Shown: positions 22,694 to 35,800 of the stretch, piece by piece
How the letters are laid out: every line of letters starts with the position of its first letter
How positions within the stretch are numbered: the stretch's first letter is position 1
DNA from: Branchiostoma floridae
Lineage: Eukaryota > Chordata > Leptocardii > Amphioxiformes > Branchiostomatidae
Reading direction: 5' to 3'
NCBI RefSeq assembly: GCF_000003815.2
Contig: NC_049988.1
Location: 12,340,169 to 12,394,900, forward strand
DNA length: 54,732 bases
Notes under the pieces: model-generated
The model's database searches: none
What the model was told of the DNA's origin: nothing
Seen by the model: the letters and a program-made list of their open reading frames with translations, nothing else
Translations under genes and position numbers: made by a program

Positions 22694-23777
22694 TTGCAAG
22701 CTTTCTGTAATGTCTTCTTATCCTCCCCATATATAGTGTTTATTTCTTGACGTGAGTGCAACAACGTCAGAAAACTTTGATTTGATTCCTTGTTTATTTT
22801 CGTGTCGTTATCGATGCATCGTTATCTATTGAATTTGTTATCTAGCGTTTTGTAAGTTCTGTATGTGTCTTTATTTTATTTATGTACATGAGCTGAAGAC
22901 CTCGATAAGCCGGGTCTGCTTTCTGTCTTATCCTCTTTAAAAAATGTGAATAAAACAATTTGCATGATGCTGGAGGTAAGGGAGGGGTCCAATCATGTTA
23001 TGAAAGCCCTGTTCTGCAAAGCAGATGTTCCTGAATAGGTACCTACTATCAAAAAGCACATGACTCATATGTTAATAGCGTTATAATGGAAGTGCGTGGT
23101 ACCATGTTTGACGTCAAATATCGTAAGCAAATATGATCTCATAATTTACTGTAAAGCTTGATGGATGGGATGTTTGTTAAGCTCTTTTCATGGACTAAGT
23201 GACTAACTGTAATACATCACAGACTTTGTGTACTTATCTTATACTGCCCAGGGGGTATTTTATAAGCAGTGCTAAATGTTAAGTCGCGTGATATTAATGG
23301 CGAAATCTATGCCTGTTTACAGTAGTCTTCATTCTAAAGTTTCAAACGCAAGGAAATAACTAACTAGAAGACATTTCACTGATAACACATCAACCTAAGT
23401 ATACGTATCTTTATGCCAGTAATGGATGCGAAAGCCTAAATACATATCAAGACAGAATTCAGAAAGCAGAGCACAAAAACTGTTTGCTGTTTCCTTTGGA
23501 TTATCATTCTTGGTTATTAATATTTAATGGCGAACTATGACAACTGGGCAAACACTCGAGCTCGGCAACTGTCGCTTATGAATATAAAGCTATGGTAATA
23601 TTTGCATTATCGAGGTATCCAATGGGAGCACTGACAAAAGGTGTGTTCTATGTTTGAACTCTGTTGTGTTCTTTTGAACAGGGAACTGTGCATCGACTAG
23701 AAGCACAATTTTCTGATTCGAATATACTTTGCCAAACAGTTTAATTTTTAAACTTTATCTGTTTCTGTACCAAAACC
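22694..23777. other. Intergenic region between the two GPCRs
   Basis: Holds the 3' UTR of paralogue 1 (AATAAA at 22949-22954) and AT-rich sequence. A weak TATA-like ATATAAAG lies at 23582-23589, about 190 bases before the ATG of paralogue 2, comparable to the position of the TATA box in paralogue 1. Confidence 0.4.
22949..22954 (+). terminator. Candidate poly(A) signal of GPCR paralogue 1
   Basis: AATAAA in GTGAATAAAACAATTTG, 256 bases after the stop. Confidence 0.55.
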
Positions 23778-25668
23778 ATGAGTGCGAGTACTCCATCGTG
23801 GCACTTATCTCTACGCGAGAGAGTTCTACGCAATGCGGGCACTGCTGTCGGGTCGGTGTTTACAGCAGTAGGTATAGCAGGAAACATACTCGTCATGTTC
23901 ATCATCCTGCGTTTCCCTCGAATGCGAACTGTCCCCAACGTTTATCTGTTCTGCATCGCGTTTTCGGACCTCGTTATTCTCACCGTGGCTCCGATCATCA
24001 TTCACTTCTACCGTGTTGGGCGGTGGATTTTCGGGCCTGGAGCATGCGAAGCCGAGTCTTGTATCAAGTTCACCAGTGTGTTCGCTAGTTTCTTTCTCGT
24101 CAGCGCTTTTAACGTGGAGCGTTACCAGGTCATCATGCATCCACTGGAAACGCGGCACCGCCAGAGCTTGCGGAAGGCGGCTCTCATCTGTCTGAGTATG
24201 TTTCTCCTGGCGCTTGTCGCGAACCTGCCGTTCTGCGTGACTTCCATCGTGGTGGAGGCAGTCGTAGACGGGAGAAACGCGACGGTGTGCCGCTATTTCT
24301 GGCCGGAGTGGAACAGCGTTCCGGAGCACGCACAGAAGGCACGGCGACTGTACCTCACCAGTCTGGGGTTCCTACTGCCGCTCTGCCTGAACTTCACCCT
24401 GTACGTCCTCATCATTCGCAAGCTACGGGATCAGGATGTAAGTTCGGATATCTAGCAACTAACGCTTTATATTTTATTGAATATAACTTTGATATGCATA
24501 TATGGCTAAGTTACATGTCATACCTCATGCGAAATTGTGATTACTGAAGCCATAGGTAATTTTTCTTCAGTGCTTCATGACATTGTTTTCGTTTATTCTC
24601 ATTTTGCATTTACTTGTTTTACGACACGTAACGTTTGTGTGAATAAAGTTACAACCCTTGTGTCTATATAAATTCACTTATATTTGCTAGCACTATTTTG
24701 GATTTGATTTATGTTCTTTTGCGATGTGACTTTCGTCCATTAAATGACCAATAGAAGCTTTCAAGCTTCTTGCCTCCCTTGCTCATTTGTGTCATTGCCT
24801 CTAGTACTTTTCGGTCATTTTTGGCTACGTGCAAAAATGAACATTTCATCTAGTAAACCTGTATTGGTATCGATGTTTTCCTCTACAACGTTCTTGTTTA
24901 TTTTACGTAATTCTCAAATGCAGTTGTTCTCTATTTCATGTAATTTCAAATCATTAGGAATAACAATTAAGAAGACACATCACAACTCACCTTTTTTAAC
25001 GTTACGTCTACGTTGCAGGCTTTTCGTTCTGCTGCGGGCGGGCAGCGCGGGAAAGAATCCGCTACAGCAGTCACTAAAATGGCAGCATTCGTGACAGCAA
25101 CATTCATCGTCTGCACGGGTCCGTACCACATGTACAACTTCATCAGCGCAGTGTCAGACATCCACTTGTCCGAGTTTGTAGGTAAGTTATGATAGTGTAC
25201 TATTCTTCCCCGTGCTCCATTTTTTATGCTGTAGCTTAACAAAATAATGACATAGAATATCTAGCTAGACCAGCGGACACGAGATCTAGAGGTCAAAAGT
25301 TCCATTCCTGGTTACACCTTGTGTCTTTAGGAAATACATTCTTCTTCAGATACGGTGCCCTATAGCTACGGTGGATCACTGTCCATATGGCCTCAAAAAG
25401 GCTATGATGCTACCTTTATTATTTTAGTATTTAAGAAACCTTTTACATCACACTAAAATTTGATTGTTTGCCTCTATTAGGTATGTGGACCAAGCAGTTA
25501 GCCTTGGGGAACAGTGCCCTGGACCCCATCATCTACGCGCTCATGGGGACCAACTTCCGGGAGTGCATCAAACAGCTGTTCTGTCGGCGGCGACCACAGG
25601 CAAAGGGCCGGCCAAAGGGTAGCCGCAACGAACCAGACTCAGGTTATGCGATGGTTGAAATAGAATAA
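23778..25668 (+). CDS. Rhodopsin-family GPCR, paralogue 2 (peptide-receptor-like orphan)
   Basis: Exons are 23778-24437, 25019-25181 and 25481-25668: 1011 nt, 336 aa. Organisation and most of the transmembrane sequence match paralogue 1. TM3 carries ERY (residues 114-116), so this copy keeps the usual acidic residue. TM6 again lacks the tryptophan (VCTGPYH). TM7 has NSALDPIIYAL and helix 8 has FRECIKQLFCRRR. The conserved ECL cysteines (GPGACEAESC and VCRYFW) are present. The C-tail is short, diverged from paralogue 1 and ends DSGYAMVEIE. GC content of exon 1 is higher than in paralogue 1 (for example CTGCCGCTCTGCCTG). Coupling and ligand are unknown. Confidence 0.88.
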
Positions 25669-26851
25669 TGGGTAAAAGTAGGCAGAGTATCCTGTATTCC
25701 ACATATTATATAATATCAAATACTTGTTCAATGTTGTTCAATGAAGTAGTTGAATGTTGATGTACTGGATACAAAGAGAGAAGGCTTGGGGTGTGGAGGT
25801 AAAATATCAAATACTTCACATTTTATAGAATATTCAATACTTTTGAAATGCTATTCAAAGTACCTACTATGGGCCGGGCTATATGGTAAATGACTATACA
25901 TATAAATTTATCCAGTAGGTAAAGAAGAAGTAAAGCACAAAGAGGGAAGAAATATATGTAGCTAAATAACAAAAACATAAACAGGCCAAAAAAAAAAAAA
26001 TCACATAATATTGTGTACATATACATTATGCACTGACAGTGATATTCAAAGTTTGATCATTACAACATCGAAATATACTTATCCATGTAAATTTACCAGA
26101 CAACAATCACATAATAACGTCCATTATCTATGTACATAGTTCAGACTTCAGAATACTAGCTAGTTCAAAACACAGTGTATCGTCTAATCATCGACTATGG
26201 CGTCAGATTGTCCATCCGAAGCGATTACTCAGGAAAATCATTTAAAAAATCACCGTCAGTTATCAAGTATCAAGTAGTTTTACATGCTCCGATATAGTTT
26301 TCAAGCGTACCTTTCCTGAGTCTTATTCTCATCATTCCTAATATTCTGAAAAAGAATTTTCAGTAATCGACGCATATATCACATGCACCTTTGTAAACGT
26401 CAAACAAAATTTTGTGCCCAAGAAGTCTTGGAGTCAGCTGGTTCAAGCTTTGCTGTTGTTGTCGCTTTAGAATGTTTTAATAAAAATTGAAACAGTATTA
26501 CATAGCTGTAGCTGCTTGTATTCGGTTGTCGTCTTTTTAAACGATCTTTAGCAGTAGTCACCTCTGTATGACATCACCGTCCAGGGAATATGTACAAATT
26601 TGAATACACTTACCACTGATAAACACCAGATCAAGCTTAAGTGGCATTACGAACAGCTGCGTTTTGTAAAAGTCAGAATTCAACCCAATGAAATATATTA
26701 GCTGTCTAAAAAACGACATCTTATGAATTGATCTGAGACAGAAACGCATAGAAGAAGGCAATTTTCACAGAAATTCACCTTGAAAGTAGAAAGGTCCTAT
26801 TATGGATCCTTGGGGGACACCACATGTAAACTGAACTCGTAGTCCCAATTC
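25669..26851. other. Convergent intergenic region between GPCR paralogue 2 and the integrin gene
   Basis: AT-rich. The two genes end tail to tail here. An AATAAA on the + strand at 26479-26484 is far (about 810 bases) from the GPCR stop. No convincing minus-strand hexamer was found for the integrin. Confidence 0.4.
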
Positions 26852-29800
26852 TCACTGGAAACTCGTTTCATATTTGCTGGCATCGTATATACTGCTCTCG
26901 TAGTAGCTGGGTGAAAAGTTCGTCTCGATAACCTTTGCCCGCGGAATTTTTGTCGCCGTGTAGTATTTCGCCTCGTATTGCTCTCGTACTGACACCCGTC
27001 TGAAAAACCCGCACTGTGGACAGAATGATACATGCAATGGTTGAAGTGCATGCCTCAGTCTTTAACACTAATGATTGAAATGCAGACGCCAGTCTTTTAC
27101 GCTAAATTCTTCGAAAAGTGTAAAATATTCGTAACAATATCAATCGTGAAGGGTTATCATGAAAGCTGTAACTGCTGTGCGCCAGTAGGTTTATGTTAAT
27201 GAAATGGCGTACATCTTCAGTCAGTCTGAGATCTGGACTCCGCCATGTTGGCTTTGACTTAAATGCTTCTCGGTCAGTTGTATCATCACGCTTCTGAGCT
27301 GTTCGATCAGCTTCCTTTGACCTGAATGGCGTTGACCAAACAATGTAATTTCAATGGCACAAAAAGATGCCCCTATACGTACCTTCCACAGACATAACGC
27401 TATGAGTAACAGTAGCAGCAGTCCCAGTAGTAACCCCAACAGTACCGCCCACACCTCCACTTGTTCTGCCAGACTCACGGGGCGTGATTCTGGTAAGGCT
27501 TTCGTTAATACCTGAGAACAGACCATGTACAATTAACCTGGAATCCAGTCTATTCATGGCTTGGGCTACGTAGCTAGTGCAGGCTTTCTACGGGACATAT
27601 GTAGCTTTCTGCCGCCGGAGTACTCGTTCGCACCCGGAAGGATTTTCACGTGGTAGGAGTTTTACCCAATGGGAGTAATTGCCCGCCACGAGTCTCCCGT
27701 GGATGGCTTATTTAACTCCCACCGTGCAAAACTCCTACCGGGTGAGAAAGATTACGCCAGCAGCAGAAAGACTCTCCTGCCCCGAAGGTATCCTGGCTAA
27801 TCCATGGTAGACTGGATTCCAGGATAATGTACAATGATTAATACATGACACAGCAGCTCTTGTTGACCAAAGTCTACATTGCACTGTCAAACAACGGTCA
27901 GTACTCAACAAGTATAGGAGAACCTAGAACTAGACAGTATCATTGATGTGTGCGTTCACTTACCGAAGCCTTGTCATTGAAGCTTCTTGACTGTTGCATG
28001 TTCTCAAAGTTCTTCACAAGCTCAACTTCAGCGTGGGACAGGATGTCCACATGACTTGCCGATGGATATTCCTGTAGTGTACAAGTACAATCAACACACA
28101 ATTGTACAGTCAAACTATGTTATTTAATCTAAAGCTTGTCTCATGTGAAACGTTTGCAAGTAATCGAGTCTTATCTTGAATTCTGTCAACCTGATGATAG
28201 ATATGATTATGTTATGAAAGGTGACGGTGTACATAAATTGAACAGCGAAAAAAATATGGCACCTATATACGGATAGGAGTCACATTTGATGAAAGCTAAA
28301 GACTGGGCTGTACCTGAGTAAACGTAGTGTTCCACAATCTTGCCTCCACTGTGATGACCACTGACCGGTTGACCAGCAGTGTGTCTAAGGTGCAGTTGAA
28401 CTCGAAACAACGCGCTGTGCCCGACATGCAGTCCTGAACCAAAAAGACAGGGGGTGTGACATTGCACATAGTTGAATTGCACAAGCTATATATTTCGCAA
28501 CGAAAAACAGCAACAAAAATTAGCACTTTATAACTTACCAAAGTGACTACCCCTTCTCTCTGTTTTTCTTCATACGGATCTGGATTTGCTTCACCGGACT
28601 CTTCCTCAAAGTAGTCCTCTTCCTCGAAGTCATCTTCCTCGAAGTCGTCTTCCTCGAAGTCGTCTTCTAGGCTCCGGGGTTCCCTGCCGTCAGCTTTCTT
28701 CCTGAGTGTTCTGGAGACGTGCACGCGCCATCTCTGACGGTCTATCGTTCCTTGTCGTGGGGCGGTCAGAAGTCTGGGTCTGTCACCAGGCTTTGGAGAC
28801 GTAACAGACCAAGAAAAAATTCAAATCTTCATTGCGATGGTAAAACCAATGCTTGATTTGATTCATTGTTACATATTTATTCCGGTTAAGGGTAATATTA
28901 CTGTTTCCATATTCAACTATTGAAGGTGTGTAGAGAATAAGTACGCACCTTCAGGTTAAGGGAGTTCCGATGTTCTTCAGGTGGGAAACACCGACCACGC
29001 CCAACCAGCTGGGAGTTGAAGAAATAAATTAGTGACAGTTCGGATCTTTAACAAAAAGTGCATAACTTTGAGTTTTTTGAGTTTATAACATGATACGAAG
29101 TCATATTTCGAGATGGCAACTACATACTTAATCAAAGGACACAACTGAACAAAGAACAATACACCACTGTCGCCATCTTCATGATCAATACTGATGACCA
29201 ATCACTTCAGAGCGCGTAAACTCGCGAGAGTTACAGACACGTGATTTTACTAAAAGGTGATCTTGCGGATACGTGATTCGTCAAACGTGCACGTGCCAGC
29301 AAGTTCCTTGTAAAAATGGTAAAATAGTAAAAATCTGTAACTTCGTCTTAATCATCCCACCTTAACATCTGTCATGTACAAAAGTAGTTTCCCGTTGGGG
29401 TGAAGCTGAGTGTTCTGTATCTCGTACGGCCACGTGATCCTTACTACCGCTCCTGGTGCCGTACCTCTCCCGTGGTTACGGATCTGACGGAAACACAGAT
29501 CACATGGGGGCAATTAAAGCAATATCATATTCATGTAAGTTTAATAGTATTATGGTCTGAACTAATGAAAGCATAGCATCTCACTCACAATCACAAATAA
29601 AGGAATCGTGTGTTCAAGTCTCAAGGTGTGTTCACACATGCCACATGCGTATATATTCAAGTCGGTATGGTGTCCGTATGGAAGTCTTAGCCTATCAGGC
29701 CCTACACGTTGCATGGAAAGATAATAGAAATTGGACAAATATAGCCAGATAACATGCCAGGCTAGTTTACTGAGGACGTCGCAAACGTAACCATGCTCTA

Positions 29801-32800
29801 GTCTCTACCAGACTCCGGATCGCTGGAAAAATCGTAGAAATGGAACAAATACAGGAGTAAGCCGGCCAGAGGAATATAGCTGGGTAGGGAACAGCACACG
29901 ATCTGCGGACTCCGGATCGCTGGAAAAATCTGCAGATCGCGTGCTCATCATGCTCATCGGCCAGCTTACTCCTTTTGTGTGTTATGTGTGTATATTTGTC
30001 AAATTTCTACTACTAGTAATTTACCAACGACCTGTACATGTGGAGCCTGGTAGAGGCTAAGAACTCCATACGGACCTCATAAGGACTTGAACATATACGC
30101 ATGTGGGGACACACCTTAAAACCATTGATTGTTAATATTAGACAATAGACATGCAAACGACGACTGAACGCACCACGTACGTATGGTTGACCGCAGTGCC
30201 GATCTGTGCCTGGTACTCCATGGCGCTCAGGCCGCGCTGCTCTCCTCCGTACAGAACCTGCCGGGGATGGGAGATTCTACAGAAACAGAAGGGGGGGTGA
30301 AATTTTATGGCATTCTTTACACTAAAACAGTCACTTGCAAACCTGATCAGTTCATCGGGTTGAAGGATTATATGCCATTAGAATCTGGGAATAGAACATT
30401 GTCTTAGTAATATATCAATGCTACTCTCTGTCATAGGTTGGTAGCTGCCCATCGATACTGTCAAAGGTAGATGCATCTGCATTGAGCCCTCACCTCACGA
30501 AATTTGCTCAAACTTTCCTTTGGGGGATTATGAGGTTGTCACTGTGGTTATCTAACTAGTATGCTTAACATTGAGTTTGGCACAATCTATATATAGTTTT
30601 GCTAACTGACAGTTTTTATGTTTATAGATTGAAAGTAGGACATACCCCGTGATGGAGAGGTCAACATCAACTACCACTTTTGCCTTCAGGATGACGGAGT
30701 TGTCAGAAGTGTTACTGTCACTGCTCATTCTGTAGAAACAAGGAACATACAAATATAAAAAAAAAACTGTCAATGATTTTTTTTGAGCAATCACGTTTTT
30801 CCAATTAACCAACTGCTTCCGAAAATAGATAAAACCTTACGTGGTCAATGTGAGAGGTATCTTCAGACTCGTGTCCCATGGTCGGAGCATCGTGGTCAGG
30901 AGTCTCAGGGTGAACAACTGGATAGACTGGTAGTGAAAAACGACCACATATAAACAACTTGTTTCTTGTTAGATACAGCAAGTACATAGAAGCAAAGGGT
31001 ATCAATAGACTTATGAAAGGTTTAATACAGGGTTCAATACAATACTCTCGTTGTAGCGTTATCATGTCATACTTACCGACTTGGAGACAGGATTCCCGAT
31101 CTCACAAATCACCACAGATGAGTTGTCCTCCACCGTGCGACACGATACTCTCGTCTGGAGCAGTAGTAGAGTCAAGACAGTCAATCAGAATCACAAAAAT
31201 AAGCTCTATCACAGAGTTCACTACGCATGCAAGCGACTGGAATCCTGGGTAATATGTCAAAGGTGAAGGCCCATCAGAAGTAAACACTCGCGTCTCGGCC
31301 ATTGATAAAATTAGCATGACAATGTCAGGAACGAAAAGGCGTCTACAAAATGGAATTTTTCCATTCGTGGGGCCTTAACCTTTGACATCTATCATCCGGA
31401 ATCCCTGTCGTCTGCACATGCGTACTATACTGAACTCTGTGAAAGAGCTTATAAATACAGACGTATGTTTTAGTTAGCGTAACATGACAGAGGTTAGCAC
31501 AATGTCATATATCCATGGTACCCTTTCCAAAATTCATTGATTCAGAATAGATAGAGAATGTACTTCAAAACATTATACACACTTATACGATACTGACCTG
31601 CCCTGAGCTGTGTTCTATCATCCCTGCATAGAACAGCCTCTCCGGCAGGTGCACGCGCAGCTCCGTGTTGTACGCAGGCTCTCCGTCTTCATTGTCCACC
31701 TGGATCTCGGCCCGAATCTCGCGAGAACTACCGAGACTAAACGTGGGAGGGTTTCTGGAAATTTTCAAATATTTGAAAAAGATATTGATTACTGTGACAA
31801 AGAATACGGACTTTTAGGATAATGAAAACAATAGATATTAATCTTTTTTGGAACAAGAGCTATGATTTCTTTTTCTAATAGATAAGTATAGTTGGAAATT
31901 AACTGACAGACGAACGTTTACATATACAAGTTGTAAAGATGAACGTTCACGAGTCGGAAGACCAAGTGTTGTACTTACCCAAACAGAAGAAGCTGAGCCT
32001 GCAGTTTCAGATTACTAATGCATACCGAGTCTGCTCCACATTCCTTCACAAAATCAATCTGTTCACAGAATGGAAAAAATCATTACAATCAAACACCACC
32101 CAACGTCTTACATTTATAGAATCTACTTCAAAGATCTAGATTCTAAAAACCAACTACATAGTTTCAAAAATGGAAATGGAGAAATCTCTTTAGAAGGAGT
32201 GAATCACCAACGCCATCAATGATAAAGAGGATTTGTTGTTTTTTATTTGCCTTCGGGCAGATGAATACAATATGATACTGCTCTCAAGTTTAGTAACTTA
32301 TTTTAAAGTGCCACATTCAAAGTAAAGACAGAAGGTAAAGGTCAGATACCCATTTTTACACCTATGTTAAGTTAGGAAGGTCGTGTAAATGCCTTTCCCA
32401 AGGACGCAGCGTCTGGGGCGGGCACGGCGAGTATCGCACTCGGGACCTCTGGGTTCCGAGTCCAACAGGCTGCCAGTTACACACGGCGAGAAAGAGGAGT
32501 TTGGTAGAGCTTCATTATTACCTCCACCTTCTTGTACTGCCGTTGCAGCAGGTTGAGGATCGGGCGCCCGTCCAGGCTCGACAGTCTGTATCCCGGCACG
32601 GAAAACAGCTTGTTGTTGGAGGAAGGTTTCCACAGCGCCCAGGTTAGGTTCACCCTCAGTGGGTGTAGGATGGCCATCGTGTCTGGCTGAAATGTAACAT
32701 GAAGATCACTAACTATCGCAGGGGAAAAATCTACCTCAAAACAATCATGTTCTACGACAATTGCTGCACTGTTTCTATACAATGTCTTATAAAAAAAGAC

Positions 32801-35800
32801 ATCGGCATACAAAACTCTTGGGATGGGTAAAATTGAAGCGAAGCTGTCGAACACAATACATAAGTCACCAAAGCAACTGGACTTTTGTGAACGGTCAGAC
32901 GTTTCAGATAACATCTGCTCTTTCTTTAGTAACTGCAAAGAATCTGAAGATATTTAACGAAAACTATTAACTGATATCTAAGTGGAGGAAGACAGTTTCA
33001 GGATGGTTCAACCGAAGATGATGATGATGATGATGATGATGAACTGAAGACAACGTCAGGGCAAAGTTGTAGCTTTGTTGTTGGTGTTATTATTATTTCG
33101 GAGCGACTACGTGCTCATGGTCACAAAATAGAGACTGTACAACAGTAGCAACCTTCAGGTAAGCAGTGATGGTCCTCTCGGCCCATGTCTTGGCACCCTG
33201 CCTGGGTACACGTACGGAGCCTTCAAACACGGATTTTCCCTCTCCGGGGAAGAATAGCCGCGGACCTAACCCCCAGTCGTGGTAGATGGAGTCTCCGTCC
33301 AATCGGTAGGTCAAATCTGCGGCGAATAGGGATTGTGTTAGATGGAACGTTTAGATCATTCAATCAATGGAAAGAAGAAGCAGACAAAACATTTCATTCA
33401 CAAGTAAGAGACATCACACTTACCAATATCGTTGTCAAACGGGGAACTGGTAGAGTAACGGAAGCCAAATTTGATCTGAAAACTGAAAAAAGTGAATCTT
33501 GAGTTATCAATATCGCAAAACGCTGTTGGTGACATACGTCATGAAAAAGGTTATAAATGCATCCATTACTTGGCTTAGACTTATCTTAGAACCTACTTTT
33601 ATGAGAGCTTGCAACGATGCTATTGGGAGAACATATGATAGCGATGTACTAGCAATTTCTAATGGTTAAAAATTAGGTAGAAAAAGCTAAAAATGCTAAA
33701 ATATTTTACAACTGAATAAGATAACTTACCAGGTGTACGATTTGCCGTTGAGATCACATGTTCGTCTCTTGGGGTCGACCGGATAGGTGGGTCCGGATAT
33801 CTTGGCCTCTATAGTAAGTGCCGTACGGGACCTGCAATAGGGAGATGAATACAGCTAAGGTTTGGAATGCCATATGTTTATCCTCCTTTTCATCACATAG
33901 ACATTCTATCCTGTTACACATTTAGTTTCGAATAGGAGAAGACAAGGAAACAGCTATTCCTCCAGTCATGCAAAGAATCCCATCATATACTTACCATATA
34001 GGGTTTGGAAGACTAACGTCAATTTCACTTTACTAGTATTTAACTGACACGCAAGTTGAATAATTTATTAAAAACAAGGAATTCGAACATGAATAGCTTT
34101 ACCTTAACAGGATCACGTGATCAGATTCAAACGCACCAACGGCCACATCCGGGAACCCATTCTCGTCCAGATCGAGGCCACCAGACAGCGAGAATCCGAA
34201 CGACTTCAGTCCAGGGACGAGCAGGTCAGAGGCCATAATTTTCTGTGAACATTAAACATTAGTCAAGTCATAAAAATACTTATTTTGATATGATCAAGGA
34301 GCTCGAGGTTTTATATGCTGGGAACATGCACATAGCGGAGCTCTGGAGAAACAATCCTGACATTCTGTAGTAAAAAACAACATGATGGAGGCTACACTAA
34401 CAACATACAGTTGCTTGGTCAGTCTGCTCTTAGCAAGAAATGGTCATCTGATTTAGAGCTACTTGATATGATTAACTGAATGAACTACAGTGTGTAGGGA
34501 CTGCGAAGTAACGAACACTACCTGTGACGGTGTTGTAGAGAGACCGTGATGCTGATTTCCAAGGTACAGGTACACAGCACCGTTATCTTCATATGGAGCT
34601 CCAACCACCAAATCTATAAGAGCAGGAAATAGTGAAAAAAGTTCAATATCGACATTAATGAACCTGAAATTCACTGGCAAAGGAAGAAATTCAAATGTCA
34701 TTCCTAAATTATGGCATTTGAACAAAAACATCTGGTAAAAGTTACTGCGTCCTCGTTTAGGCCTACGCCACATTTCCAAATCAGGGCCCGGCCTGTCAGC
34801 TTTCGGGAACGAAAAGTATGATATAAAAGACACAAAACTACGCAAGATGTAAAGATAACAGTCGTGGGCATTATCTGTGTTTATCTTTACGTATGCATTT
34901 CTATTTTTCATTTCCACCAAGAGCCCAGCCGGGCTAAGGTTTGAAAACGTGACCTTAGCCTTACCCAGAACACGTAAGGACAGACAAAGTGTTCAGTTAA
35001 ATAATCTACGTACTGGATAACCGAAACACATGTAATATGGAGCTATACACATAATACCTTACCGTTGAATCCGTCCATATTCACGTCACCAGCGTCGATC
35101 AAGGAATATCCAAACATAGAACTCCTGGGCCCCGTGAGAACGATTGGATCACTTCCATTGATACCCTAGAAATGTACATCTCTGACTTTAAAAGAGTTGT
35201 TTGTTAAGTATTAAATCATCAGCAAATTATATTTAATACACAAGTTAGGCGATTTAAAAGAAAGTCAATTTAACGGTGTTATTAGAATTATCCTCACCTT
35301 GGCACCGTTTATGTACACGTAAACAGCGCCCCCTGTGTTACTATCCGTGTACTGTGGTGCGCTGACAGCTAGGTCTGTTAACCTGTGAGATGAAGATACA
35401 AAAGTAGGATATATAGATTATGATGTGTTGCTGTAGAAGACCAATGCTTTAATACATGATAACGTCGATGTGGGTGTACCTCAAGGATTATTTTAGGGCC
35501 CTTGCTATTTCCCATCGACACCAATGACAGGCATTTCAGGAAGAAAAAAAAAACACATCCATTACTCACCCATCTCCATTTAGATCCAGCCCACAGATGG
35601 CGAATCCGAAGGCCGAGGCCACCTGGTATCCGTGCATGACCAGCCTCACTTCAAGTTCAAAGTACGTCTTGGCAAAGAACACTACAGCACCGATGTCTCC
35701 CGCACGGGGCGCTCCTGCAACGTACTCCAACTCTCCGGCGCGGAAAAATCCCGACGACAACGATGATCCTGGAAAGTATTGCAACGATGTGTTGTTATTT

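Noticed and set aside
23826-24329. 167-codon open frame on the minus strand opposite GPCR paralogue 2
   Set aside because: Antisense shadow of a strongly coding exon. The composition is biased by the GPCR and there are no domain features.
30175-30181. Integrin exon 21 ending at gtacgt
   Set aside because: It breaks the frame into exon 22. The gtgcgt donor seven bases further on gives NHTYVIRNHG in phase.
33482-33730. Integrin exon 13 starting at the second AG (before ATCAAATTTGG)
   Set aside because: It would create TGA at the exon 12/13 join. The AG seven bases earlier gives YTCFQIKFGF in frame.
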